A DNA stretch of 64,000 nucleotides, taken from the NCBI GenBank assembly GCA_963794185.1, contig CAWCDM010000124.1:68994-132993 (forward strand), given 5' to 3'. Made by a program: the position numbers and the translations under genes. This DNA comes from JAMXLO01 sp963794185. GTDB lineage: Bacteria; Pseudomonadota; Alphaproteobacteria; Acetobacterales; Acetobacteraceae. Positions 45,322 to 54,208 of the stretch are shown here, in pieces; within the stretch, counting starts at the first letter, position 1; each line of letters starts with the position of its first letter. The notes beneath the pieces were generated by a model. That model saw only the letters and a program-made list of their open reading frames with translations. It ran no database searches and was not told where the DNA came from.

Positions 45322-45547
45322 GTGGCGCACCGCTTGGCACGTCGCGCCAAGGCGCCGGTTCTGTTGGACGACGGCATGAGCTGTGAGGCGGTCGCGAAGA
45401 GCCTGCCTCTTCGAAGGCGGGGGATTGATGCACCGGCACTGCACGCACAACAAATGTTACGGCGGGTTCAAGGGTTTCAGTCGCGCGGGACTGACTTTTC
45501 TCCGCGAGAAGACGCCGAGGAACTGGCACGTCTACTGCGACGTGAAG
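45322..45547 (+). pseudogene. IS630-family transposase remnants
   Basis: Two pieces. From 45322 the frame reads RRAKAPVLLDDGMSCEAVAKSL, the helix-turn-helix start of IS630 transposases. From about 45431 another frame reads HCTHNKCYGGFKGFSRAGL, then TFLREKTPRNWHVYCDVK and a stop at 45548, the C-terminal region of the same family. The whole DDE core is missing. This is an old, internally deleted insertion sequence. Confidence 0.65.
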
Positions 45548-45550
45548 TAG

Positions 45551-45778
45551 TATCTCAACGAGCACGGCTTCCGCGTGCTGAAGGCGCTGGACGATGTGTC
45601 GGCGCGGCATAAGGCGACGCCGGCGCCGGTGGCTTTGGCGTGGCTGATCGCGCGGCCGAGCGTCACGGCGCCGATCGCGAGCGCCACCAACCTCGACCAG
45701 CTTCATGACATCCTCAAGGCTGTGGAGCTGAAGCTCGACGCGCAGGACATCGCCGAGCTCAACAAGGCGAGCGCGTGA
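45551..45778 (+). pseudogene. C-terminal fragment of an aldo/keto reductase
   Basis: In frame from 45551: GFRVLKALDDVSARHKATPAPVALAWLIARPSVTAPI, followed by ASATNLDQLHDILKAVELKLDAQDIAELNKAS. This is the last 70-75 residues of an NADPH-dependent aldo/keto reductase (the helix with PVALAWL and the cofactor-binding end). The N-terminal three quarters are gone, and the IS630 remnant abuts the fragment. Confidence 0.7.
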
Positions 45779-45784
45779 CGACAT

Positions 45785-46284
45785 AGCAGGGGTTTGGCCG
45801 TGTCATACAAGCGGCCCGGTCAGATGGCTGCTTCTGGGTGGAAACCGGACCTTCCCAAAAGGCCCTCGCTTGCATCACCGAGCAGGGCCGACCGGTGTCC
45901 GTGAAGCAGGCGCGGTACAGGTGCTTGGCGCCACTCTGACTTACTGTAATGGCCGAGCCGTTCGATGATCGCGTGCCTGGCGACCTTGAATCTGCTACCC
46001 AGATAATCCCAGATCGCGATGCCCAATTTGTCACACGTCTTTTCGAAACCAAGGGAAGCATCGCGACAATCGCGGCCGATGTCGCTCCGTGTTCGCATCC
46101 TCATGGATGACACACAGCAGGTACCATCCACCTGGCGAGTTCACTGCCGCTGACCAGCGACCACCGTCCGCTTGGTCGACCCGCCTGGCCTCGAGTTTGG
46201 CGACCCGCCGTTCATCCGGTGGGGTTCCGTTTCGGGACCGATTGATCACACGGCAGCAAACGTGAGATCGCGCCGCGACCTATA
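45785..46284. other. Degenerate DNA, possibly transposase debris
   Basis: No intact gene. Minus-strand frames contain GGWYLLCVIHEDANTERHRPRL (about 46060-46130) and CDKLGIAIWDYLGSRFKV (about 45970-46040). They look like broken coding sequence, perhaps a transposase tail, but I cannot assign a family with confidence. Confidence 0.35.
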
Positions 46285-47145
46285 CTAACGGGCCGCTGTC
46301 ATAGGTAGATGTGCCTTCAGGAAGGCACGCACCCGCTTGATGGTCCGGACCTTCAGTTCTGGAGGATCCTTCCAGGGATAGACCGTCACCTCGGCATTCG
46401 GCGCCAGCGATGCGATGTCGACGGCCGTTTGGTACGCGTGCGCCGGGGTGTCGTCCGGCAGGACAAGCATCGGCGTCTGGCAATTGCGCACGAACTCGCG
46501 CGACACGCTGTACACAAAGTCGGGCCGGACACGGTAAAGGTTGTGCAGGTATTGCTCGATGGTTTCCATCGACACGTCAGGCTGCCTCGCGCGGAATTCC
46601 TTCGCCCAGACGTCGCGGCTCAAATCGTACATCACGTTCGGGCTCTCAGGCCGGTGGCCGATCGGCTGGCTCAGCACCGCCGCGACGACACGATCCGGGG
46701 CTCGCTCCATCAGCTTGAGGGCAAATGAGCCGCCGATGCAGTTGCCGAAGAAGACGAACTGGCGGATGCCGAGATGGTCCATCAGTCCCAATTGGTCGTC
46801 GGCGAAAGCGTCCCACGGGTCATCGACCGGGATCGGCCCCGTGAATTCGCCACCTGTGGCGTTGCGCTGGTCCATGGCGATGCAGCGGAAGTCGCTCTTG
46901 AACTCGTCCCTCGCGTTGATGACCGCGGTCGCCCAATTGCTGATGCGCGAGTTCAACCCGCCGCCCGGGGTGACCAGCAGCGGAAAGCCGGAGCCGACGT
47001 CCTGGTAACAGATGCGGACGTTGCCTTTTTCATAGAACTTGAACGCTCCTCCTGGGTCAGTCTGCTGAGCAAACACTTGCGGTGCCGCGGCGGTCATCGC
47101 TGCTACGGCCCCCGTCGTCAGGATATTGCGTCTGATCGGATCCAT
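46285..47145 (-). CDS. Tat-exported alpha/beta hydrolase with Cys at the nucleophile site
   Basis: 286-residue protein with signal MDPIRRNILTTGAVAAMTAAAPQVFAQ (twin arginine). The alpha/beta-hydrolase fold is seen in the LLVTPGGG strand, FRCIAMDQRN, and the nucleophile elbow FFGNCIGGSFALKLM. There Cys136 replaces the usual Ser (G-N-C-I-G), as in dienelactone hydrolase. The acid could be in LVLPDDTPAH; the catalytic His near the end is not obvious (LKAHLP is too close to the C terminus to judge). It stands alone among mobile-element debris. The substrate is unknown. Confidence 0.72.
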   Translation of the reverse strand: MDPIRRNILTTGAVAAMTAAAPQVFAQQTDPGGAFKFYEKGNVRICYQDVGSGFPLLVTPGGGLNSRISNWATAVINARDEFKSDFRCIAMDQRNATGGEFTGPIPVDDPWDAFADDQLGLMDHLGIRQFVFFGNCIGGSFALKLMERAPDRVVAAVLSQPIGHRPESPNVMYDLSRDVWAKEFRARQPDVSMETIEQYLHNLYRVRPDFVYSVSREFVRNCQTPMLVLPDDTPAHAYQTAVDIASLAPNAEVTVYPWKDPPELKVRTIKRVRAFLKAHLPMTAAR

Positions 47146-47399
47146 AATCGGTGTCCTCCCTGGTCACTAGCATGGCGGGCGCCCGCGGCCCGAATCAGCG
47201 GAGTGAACCAACGCCGCGGGCGGGATTTCAGCTATGATCGTTGGTGCCCGGGTTTCATAGCACATGTCCTCGTGGCGCCGAAGCGCCGACAGTCGCGTAT
47301 GGCCCACTTCCTCATTCGCTCGGCGACGCCCGTATCGTCCGTACCTCCGTGCGGCTTCGGTCGACTTTTTCAACGGTATTATCCAAGAAAAACGCACCA
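47146..47399. other. Intergenic debris
   Basis: About 250 bases between the hydrolase gene and the terminal region of the IS91-like element. No gene, RNA or repeat recognised. Confidence 0.4.
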
Positions 47400-47873
47400 A
47401 GACCGCCGCCTTGAAATCACGGGGATTTCCCGTTGCATGAATCTGGTGCGCAGAGGCTGATGTGCCCCGGCGGCCTGGAGCGGTGGTCCGCAGGACCGCC
47501 TCGGTGAAGGGTTCTCGGTGAAGGGTTCCGGACGCCGGCGGCGAACCAACGACGCGCAGTGATGAGCCGGCGTCCGGAAGCCTCCCAAGAACGAACCCGC
47601 GGGTGAAGTGCGAGCGAGTTTGGCGAAAGCGCTATGGGGATTTGGGCGCTGCGACGGGCCCGCATGGGTAAGCGCGAGAGGCGTCGGGGCGGTTGATTGG
47701 GTGTTCGGCAAGGGGCAGCGGGTCGGGTTGACGATCGAGGCGGAGATCGAACGCGGCGGTGAGAGGCGCACTTGGGCGGCAGTGTTGGTGAAATGGTTGA
47801 GCTTTGTTGCGGCCGGTCGCAGACCAGCGGCCGGCAAGTTCAGTGCGACATCGCGGGAAGGCGGCGATTATGG

Positions 47874-49137
47874 TCATGAGGTGTCGATCCTGACAGCGGT
47901 GCTTGATGCCGATGGTCGATAGTGCGGTTGGCATGCTCGCTGGAAGGTCTCGATGATGATCATCCGGCCGCCACAGCACGGGCATGGCAGCGCAAGTGCG
48001 TTGGTTTCCTGGGCATCGCCCTGAACTGGCGCGTCGGTGTCGGCGCGATGGACGGTGACGGCCAGTCGCTCGCGAGCGCGCGAGAGGCACTGGGCGCGGC
48101 AGCCATTGGCGAAGAGCCCGTAATGGCGAATGCGGTGGAATCCTTTGGGCAGGACGTGGATCGGGAAGCGGCGGATGAACTCGGCAACGTCGAGTGTCAT
48201 GGTCTTGTATCGGCCGGCCCGCTCGATCCGATAATCTTTGACCTTGAATGTCACACGGTCGTTGTCGAGGGCGATCAGCCGGCTGTTGGAGATGGCGACG
48301 CGGTGCGTGTAGCGCGACAGGTAGGCGAGCACCGCCTCGGGTCCGGCGAAGGGGCGCTTGCTATAGACGAAGCATTTGGTGTTGCGCAGCGGCGCCAGGA
48401 CCGCGGTGAACGCATCTGGTCGAGCGAGATGAGCGTGGCCTCCGAAGAACTGCAACTTGCCGGCCGCATGTGCGGCGGCCAACTTCTCCAGCATCAACCG
48501 TCTGAACAGCTTCGAGAGCACGAGCACGGGCAGAAAGAAGTTGGGTCGGCAGGCGATCCAGCGCTGCCCATCGCACGAGATGCCGCCACCGGGCACGATC
48601 ATGTGCAGGTGCGGATGGTGGGTCATCGCGGAGCCCCAGGTGTGGAGAACGGCGGTGATGGCGATGTTGGCGCCCAGGTGCCTGGGATTGGGCCGCGAAG
48701 CGGACCGATGCCGCGCAGAGCGGTTAGCTGGCTCGGCTGCGATGGCGAGCATGGTCTCGGCTGCGGCCTTGAACAGGAGGTCGTAGACCACCGCCTTGTT
48801 TTGCTAGGCGATGTCGGCGATCGGGCCTGGCAGCGTGAATACCACGTGGAAGTAAGGCACCGGCAGCAGGTCGGCCTCGCGCGCTTCGAGCCACTCCCTG
48901 GCTGCTGCCGCCTGGCACTTAGGGCAGTGCCGGTCACGGCAACTGTTGTAGGCGATCGTGGTGTGTGCACAGTCCTCGCAGCGTCGACGTGGCCGCCGAG
49001 AGCCGCGGTGCGGCAGTTCTCGATCGCGCTCATGACCTTCAGCTGGTCAAGCCTCAGGTGGCCAGCGTTGGCTCGCGCCAGGCGGCTCGGTGGTCGCGGA
49101 AGATATCGGCGACCTCGAGAGCAGGACGGCCCACAGT
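47874..49137 (-). pseudogene. IS91-family transposase, broken
   Basis: HUH-type rolling-circle transposase remnant. The long intact part (48791-47874) contains HPHLHMIVPGGGIS (the HUH-like motif), YLSRYTHRVAISNSRL, RRFPIHVLPKGFHRIRHYGLFANGCR and a CPCCGG ribbon. Upstream an in-frame TAG interrupts PGPIADIA-QNKAVVYDLL near 48808. At least two frameshifts break the N-terminal zinc region (HCPKC) near 48970 and 49085. It cannot make a full protein. Confidence 0.8.
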
Positions 49138-49143
49138 CGCCCG

Positions 49144-49276
49144 TTACGGCGGCGGCGGAACTCTGCTGAGCGGCAGCGGCGCCAACCGGTCGAGTGGACT
49201 GATGACCGCACGGATCGTGTTGGTGGCAACGCGGGTGTAAAGCGCAGTGGTATCGAGCTTGGCGTGCCCCAGCAGT
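49144..49276 (-). pseudogene. C-terminal piece of a tyrosine integrase
   Basis: Frame read from 49276: LLGHAKLDTTALYTRVATNTIR, then AVISPLDRLAPLPLS to a TAA at 49144. This is the last box of XerC/D-like integrases, with the His of LGH and the nucleophilic Tyr of ALYTRV. It supplies exactly what is missing from the integrase fragment at 51827-52581, about 2.5 kb away on the same strand. Confidence 0.75.
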
Positions 49277-49304
49277 CATGAGTCATAATGCGCATCCACC
49301 TATC

Positions 49305-51362
49305 TCACTGAAACTCAAGGATCTGCTGCGCCGGATTTGGTGTTACCGGACCCGTTGATGGGCTGCGGGATCCAAATGCGGCCACATCCTCCGCCTTGAT
49401 GACCCAGGGCGCACCCTTGCAGGCTTGGCGCCCCTTGAGATCGCCTCTCCGAATCATGCGAAGTGCCGTCATCTTGGCGACGCCAATGATCTGTGCAGCC
49501 GCATCGAGCGTAATCTCGCCGCGGTCGGCCCATTCGCCGTCGCGGTATACCGCGATGTCGTGGTGGTTGCGGAAGCCACGCACGCGCTGCTCGGTCCACC
49601 CGTTGCCATAGCCAGTCAACTTGCCCGAACGATTGAGCAGACGGGCGATCTGTCGATCCGGCATCAAACGTGCCAACTGGCGTACGAGCGCAATCGTATC
49701 ATCAGGCGGCGGCCAATGGTGCCGGCCGGCAGCATTCAATCTCAGCTTGACCTGTAATGCAGTGTGATCTCCGCCCTTCCAGTGCAGAACCATATTGATG
49801 ACTGGCCCCTCCTTGCGCACCACGATCTCGTTGAGCGCCGCGCGCAAGATGCGCTTGCGCGTGGCGGCTGTGGCAGCTGGATGCGACCAGGCCAGCTCGA
49901 GGTCCGCGCCGAGCCGCATCAGCTCCTGCCGTTCCCGTTCGCCCAGTGGTGGAGGCCTGATGGCGACGATGGAAGCGATTTCGCACTCTATTCTGTGCAC
50001 GGTCTGCAAGGCATCGTTCCAGCGGCGCTCCAGCTCAGCGGCCACCAAGCGATTGGCGGGATCGACGGCATCGTATTGCCGTCTGGCATGCGCGACCTCG
50101 TACCGCGCCTGTTGAAGCGATAGCTCAAGCTGCCTTTGTGCGGCCGATGTCCTGCCCGTCTGGGTCTCGATTGCCTTGACGGCAGCCTCAATGCCAAGCG
50201 GCTTCAGGACCCGTCGTACCTCTGCGCCGACGGCACTATCGATGCTCAAGCCGCTGATCGAGATGCAGCGTGCCGTGCCGTGGTTTGTGCGGGCGCCATA
50301 GCAACTGTAGCGGCCGAGCTTGCCACTGTAGGACACATGCAGCTTGCGGCCGCAATGACCACAGCGCAGAAGGCCGGGCAGCAATAACTCTCCGCGCCGT
50401 ACCGCCCCCTTGACCGCGGCGCTGCCTTTGCCGGTTGCATTGTTGGCGATCACGCCCTGGTTCCTCTCGAACTCCTCCCAGGTGATGTAGCCTGCGTGAT
50501 GATCCTTGATCAGAACGTCCCATTCGGTCATCGGCCGATGCACGCCGCGCCTGACACGTTTGCGCCCCTGCTCAACGCTTACCTTGCTCGTCGTGCGCCC
50601 GAAGGCATAGGCGCCAGCATAGATCGGATTGGTCAGAATGTTATGCACTATATTGTAGGCCGGCAATCTCCAGACGATGCCGCGCGCCTCGCCATCGCGC
50701 GACTTCACTGGCAACTCAATGCCTTCATCGCGCAACCAGATATGGACCTGACGGACGCTTTGGAACTCGGCAAATTTCGAGAAGACGAGCTGCAGTGCCT
50801 CCCGAGTGCGCTGGTCGGGATTCTTCTCGATCCGGTCGCGCCCGACTTTCACATAGCCGGCAGCAACGCCGAGGATCAGCGCACCGCGGCTCGCCTTCTG
50901 CTTTAATGCCTCTTGCGAGCGCTGGCGAAACAGCGACAGCTCAAGTTCGCTCATCGTCCCTTTCATTCCAAGCAACAGTCGATCATTGGGATGGCGAGGA
51001 TCATAAATTCCGTCCTCGTCCACGATGAGGGTTCCGACCAATCCGCAGAACTCGATCAACGTGTGCCAGTCACGGCCGTTACGTGCCAGTCGGGACGCCT
51101 CGACCGCGAGCACTGCGCCCACGCGGGCTTCGCAGATCGCAGCCAGCAAGCGCTCGAAGCCGGGCCGAGCGGTGCCGCCGCCCGAGCGGCCAAGATCATC
51201 GTCGATGACCTCGACTGTGGTCCAGCCGAGCTGACGGGCGCGATCGGCAAGACCATATTGCCGGCGTCGGCTCTCATGGTTGTGCGTCAGCTGATCGGCC
51301 GTCGACTGCCGGATGTAGACATACGCACTGCGCGCAAGATGCTCAGTCGTGATCTTGCTCAT
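49305..51362 (-). CDS. Large serine recombinase (resolvase/invertase superfamily)
   Basis: 685 residues from ATG 51362. The resolvase domain has the nucleophile Ser20 in YVYIRQSTADQ, VIDDDLGRSG, and EASRLARNGRDWHTLIEFC with the conserved Arg. A recombinase domain follows (PAYNIVHNILTNPIYAGAYAFGR), then a zinc ribbon (CGHCGRKL, and YSCYG and ARC further on), a coiled coil around residues 400-450, and a C-terminal part with EITLDAAAQIIGVAKMTALRMIRRGDLKG, a DNA-binding helix-turn-helix. The open frame continues upstream to 51749 and beyond through a DUF5372-like region, but a small gene overlaps the ATG I chose. The protein looks intact, unlike its neighbours. Confidence 0.85.
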   Translation of the reverse strand: MSKITTEHLARSAYVYIRQSTADQLTHNHESRRRQYGLADRARQLGWTTVEVIDDDLGRSGGGTARPGFERLLAAICEARVGAVLAVEASRLARNGRDWHTLIEFCGLVGTLIVDEDGIYDPRHPNDRLLLGMKGTMSELELSLFRQRSQEALKQKASRGALILGVAAGYVKVGRDRIEKNPDQRTREALQLVFSKFAEFQSVRQVHIWLRDEGIELPVKSRDGEARGIVWRLPAYNIVHNILTNPIYAGAYAFGRTTSKVSVEQGRKRVRRGVHRPMTEWDVLIKDHHAGYITWEEFERNQGVIANNATGKGSAAVKGAVRRGELLLPGLLRCGHCGRKLHVSYSGKLGRYSCYGARTNHGTARCISISGLSIDSAVGAEVRRVLKPLGIEAAVKAIETQTGRTSAAQRQLELSLQQARYEVAHARRQYDAVDPANRLVAAELERRWNDALQTVHRIECEIASIVAIRPPPLGERERQELMRLGADLELAWSHPAATAATRKRILRAALNEIVVRKEGPVINMVLHWKGGDHTALQVKLRLNAAGRHHWPPPDDTIALVRQLARLMPDRQIARLLNRSGKLTGYGNGWTEQRVRGFRNHHDIAVYRDGEWADRGEITLDAAAQIIGVAKMTALRMIRRGDLKGRQACKGAPWVIKAEDVAAFGSRSPSTGPVTPNPAQQILEFQ

Positions 51363-51456
51363 CGCTGGCCTCCCAGTTTGCCAGCGCTGTCGCGATCTCG
51401 CGCAGAAGAGTTTCCACCAATGCCGCGACCTCGACCATCTGTGCGGTCGCCAACAC
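51343..51456 (-). CDS. Small acidic ORF overlapping the recombinase start
   Basis: 37 codons from a GTG at 51456 (or 31 from ATG 51438). It reads ATAQMVEVAALVETLLREIA followed by TALANWEASDEQDHD, ending 20 bases inside the recombinase gene. One amphipathic helix with an acidic tail is predicted by eye. A short ORF of this kind before a large serine recombinase recurs in related alphaproteobacterial elements as far as I remember. The overlap suggests translational coupling. No function known. Confidence 0.5.
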   Translation of the reverse strand: MLATAQMVEVAALVETLLREIATALANWEASDEQDHD

Positions 51457-51826
51457 GAACTCGGGGCGCCTCGTTCCCCGCGAACAGGCTTAGTTGGAGA
51501 TCTTTGGATTGGCGCGACATTATCGGCTTCCTCTGCCTTCGATTCGGGCTGGAGAAAGCCTAAAAGCGCATTGATCTCAGCGCGCAGGGATCGCAGGATG
51601 TCGACGGAGAAATGGGGCTTCTCACTGAGCGTATATTGAGCCGCGGCCTCGTGCGTCATCCACAGCGGAATGCAGGCGAGTGAGCTGTCGGGCTGCAAGA
51701 TAACCACCAGTACGACGCCGCGGTGCTCGAGCTGTCGCTTGATCAGCACAGTCTCGCCGCAGCGCGGATGGAACCGATAGTAGATCCGCCCTTCGACCAG
51801 ATGTTCGTGGGCAGTATGTCGCCGTT
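51457..51826 (-). CDS. DUF5372-like protein region, start and end unclear
   Basis: In the frame that continues into the recombinase, the sequence reads HTAHEHLVEGRIYYRFHPRCGE, LEHRGVVLVVILQPDSSLACIPLWMTHEAAAQYTL and HFSVDILRSLRAEINALLGFL. The HPRCG and IPxWMT patterns resemble DUF5372, a small family found beside recombinases. The N terminus abuts the integrase fragment with no start codon before a GTG at 51749. No stop separates it from the recombinase frame. It may be a truncated gene. Confidence 0.45.
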
Positions 51827-52581
51827 CCGAGGAGGGTTTGGATCACGCGGATGTCGACATTCTGTTCGAGCCGGTGCGTGGCGAAACTGTGCCTGAGGGT
51901 ATGCGGCGTCACGCGCTTCCTGATCCCGGCCATATGGGCGGCGACATGCACAGCGCGGTTGAGCTGGCGAGGTGTCAGATGATTGGTTGGGTCTTGGCCG
52001 GGAAACAGCCAGACCTGTGGCCGCGCGATGCGATACCAGTCGCGTAACAGCTCGAGCAGCTGCGGCGACAGCATCGCAAGACGATCCTTGCGCCCCTTGC
52101 CCTGCTCGACCTTCAGCAGCATGCGTTTGGAGTCGACGTCCGAGATCTTCAACGACACCACCTGGGAGACCCGCAGACCGGCGCCATAGGCTACACCCAG
52201 GGCTGCCTTGTACTTCGGTCCGGGTGCGGCTTCGAGCAAATGCACAACCTCATCCGAACTCAGCACAGCCGGTATCTTGCGCGGTTCGCGCACGAATGTG
52301 AGGTGCCTCGCCATATCAGGCCGGTCGAGGGTGACGGTGAAGAAGAAGCGAATGCCTGCCACCGAGGCATTGATGCTCGGCGCGCGCACACCGGTTTGCG
52401 TCTGATGCAGTTGGAAGCGTCGCAGGTCTTCGGGTGTCGCGGTATCCGGCGAGCGGCGAAGGAAGGCCGTGAGGGACAGGACGTGACGGATATAGTCGTT
52501 GCGCGTCTTCTCGATGAAGTTGCGCACCGTCATGTCCTCGATCATGCGCTGGCGCAGCGGGCTGATAGGCTTCTCGCTCAT
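51827..52581 (-). pseudogene. Tyrosine integrase lacking its catalytic C terminus
   Basis: XerD-like recombinase from ATG 52581 (GAGGAG before it). The SAM-like N domain (MTVRNFIEKTRNDYIRHV) is followed by the catalytic domain with Arg in YGAGLRVSQVVSLK, Lys in LLKVEQGKGRKDRLAML, and HTLRHSFATHRLEQNVDIRVIQTLLG. After LLG the frame runs into foreign sequence, so the final His and Tyr are lost. A matching end lies at 49276-49144. Confidence 0.8.
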
Positions 52582-52830
52582 TGGGGTGCTCCTCATCTTG
52601 AGGTTGACAACACCCCAATCGTCGGCTCACCCCGCTCCGCTCACACCTCCTCCACGCTGGTCATACAGCTTCCGCAGCTCCGTGTATGGCTCTCCCGCGC
52701 AGCGGGTTCGTTCTGGGGTAGAGTAGGGATGTGGCGCGGTGGCGTTAGGTCGGGCATATCCGTTGCCGCCCCTTTCGTCTGGCGGTGCCTTAACGGCCTG
52801 ACCATAGCTCCGTTTCCACACCCCCCTCAT

Positions 52831-52866
52831 CGAACGTGGCGTGCGAATTTCCCGCACCACGCTCTC
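52831..52866 (-). ncRNA. Group II intron domain V hairpin
   Basis: Minus-strand GAGAGCGTGGTGCG and CGCACGCCACGTTC pair around a GGAAATT apex, giving the 34-36-base catalytic hairpin with an internal bulge. GATGAGGGG follows, as usual before domain VI. It lies immediately downstream of the maturase stop at 52877. Confidence 0.65.
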
Positions 52867-52876
52867 GGACAAGACG

Positions 52877-54208
52877 TCACGCTTTCGTCCACGACACGTC
52901 GTGCCCAAGCCGGGTCAGGCGTACGAGCCTGAAGTGCCCGTAGAGGTGCGAGAGTGGATAAGTTCCGCCCCTGCTCCGCCTAACCTTGTGCTTGAAGCGC
53001 AACCACCGACGCAACCGCACAGCCGTGTAGTTGTCGAGTGCCCGATACGCCTTGTTGACGGTACCTACTTTAAAGTAGTTCGCCCAGCCGCGCAGCGCAC
53101 TGTTCAACTTGTCCACCAGCTCCGTGGTCTCTTGCCATGTTCCCGCTCGGTTGGTCAGCGTGTGGATTTTCTCAACCGCACGCGTGATGCTCTTCCTCGA
53201 TGGCCGGTGCCCCAGGCGTGCCTGGCCGGTTTTCGCCGAATACATCCGACCGAACGTGTAGCCCAAGAAGTCGAACTCACCCTCCGGAACCTTGCAGATG
53301 CGTGTCTTCTCCTCGTTGACCGTTAGCTTCAGCTTGCCCATGATCTCGCGCAGGTGGTGCAAGGCCGCTTCGGCATTGCCTTTCCTGCACAGGATCACGA
53401 GATCGTCCGCATAGGTCACGATGCGCGAGCCGAGGTTCCGCTCCAGCCCGAGCTTCTTCCACCCCAACACAAACCGGCGCATGTAGAGATTCGCCAGCAG
53501 CGGTGAGATGGGTGAGCCTTGCGGGATGCCGCGTCGATTGTCCCGGGCCTCCGTCGTGCGTGTCTTCCGGCCTCGTTGGTCGGTTTCTTCCACCGGGCAG
53601 TCCAGCCACACCTTGATCAGATGCAGCACGCGCCGATCAACAATCCTGCGCGCTACCGACATCATGAGTTCGGTATGGGGAATGCTACCGAAGTAGTCCG
53701 CGAGGTCGGCGTCGACGACATCCGGATGGCCACGGAACAACAGTTCCTCCACCTCGACCACCGCCTGTTGCGCATTGCGCCCAGGGCGGTAGGCGTATTG
53801 CTCTGATGGAAGATCGGCTTCGAAGATCGGTTCCAACACCAGCATCGCTGCTGTCATGCAGACCCGATCCCGCAAGGTCGAGATGCCCAGCGGCCTGAGC
53901 TTGCCGTTGGCTTTCGGGATAAACACACGCCTGATAGGGTCCGGTCGGTAGGTCTCCTGCTTGAACGCAAGCGCCAGTTCGCCAAGCCACCGTTCCACCC
54001 CGTATGCTTCGACATCCGCGAAGTCCTGCCCATCGATACCCGGCGCGCCCTTGTTGGAGCGGCACTGGGCATAGGCATGGGCCAGGATGTCCTCGCGGCT
54101 GATCTTGTCATACAGGGTGTAGAAGCGATACCCGGCTTCTGCCTTCGCTTTTGCGTGTAACGCCATCTGCAATTTCTGAACACTGTTCGGAGTTGATAGG
54201 TTGCCCAA
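52877..54208 (-). CDS. ltrA: Group II intron reverse transcriptase/maturase
   Basis: 443-residue intron-encoded protein that splices and mobilises its own intron. RT blocks are present: GAPGIDGQDF, PIRRVFIPKANGKLRPLGIST, EQYAYRPGRNAQQAV, DADLADYFGSIPH, GIPQGSPISPLLANLYM, the catalytic TYADDLVILC (YADD 266-269) and FLGYTFG. The X/maturase domain ends with LRGWANYFKVG and LRRWLRFK. No HNH endonuclease domain follows, so it is an En-minus type. The start is a TTG, as the frame shows homology-like sequence from there; ATG 54166 is an alternative. Confidence 0.92.
   Translation of the reverse strand: MGNLSTPNSVQKLQMALHAKAKAEAGYRFYTLYDKISREDILAHAYAQCRSNKGAPGIDGQDFADVEAYGVERWLGELALAFKQETYRPDPIRRVFIPKANGKLRPLGISTLRDRVCMTAAMLVLEPIFEADLPSEQYAYRPGRNAQQAVVEVEELLFRGHPDVVDADLADYFGSIPHTELMMSVARRIVDRRVLHLIKVWLDCPVEETDQRGRKTRTTEARDNRRGIPQGSPISPLLANLYMRRFVLGWKKLGLERNLGSRIVTYADDLVILCRKGNAEAALHHLREIMGKLKLTVNEEKTRICKVPEGEFDFLGYTFGRMYSAKTGQARLGHRPSRKSITRAVEKIHTLTNRAGTWQETTELVDKLNSALRGWANYFKVGTVNKAYRALDNYTAVRLRRWLRFKHKVRRSRGGTYPLSHLYGHFRLVRLTRLGHDVSWTKA

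Larger units (their letters stand above)
47400..52600 (-). mobile_element. Composite: IS91-like unit with tyrosine integrase, split by a serine-recombinase module
   Basis: Read on the minus strand: a tyrosine integrase (52581 down to about 51827), then a block with DUF5372-like, small and serine-recombinase ORFs (51826-49277). The missing end of a tyrosine integrase (49276-49144) follows, then a degraded IS91 transposase (49137-47874) and its non-coding tail to about 47400. An integrase next to an IS91 transposase is a known pairing. The LLG codons on the two sides of the insert differ (CTCCTCGG against CTGCTGGG), so a simple recent insertion with target duplication is not shown. Outer borders are approximate. 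Confidence 0.6.

Noticed and set aside
47608..47922. 104-codon plus-strand frame
   Set aside because: Lies in the non-coding tail of the IS91-like element, opposite its transposase end; no family resemblance.
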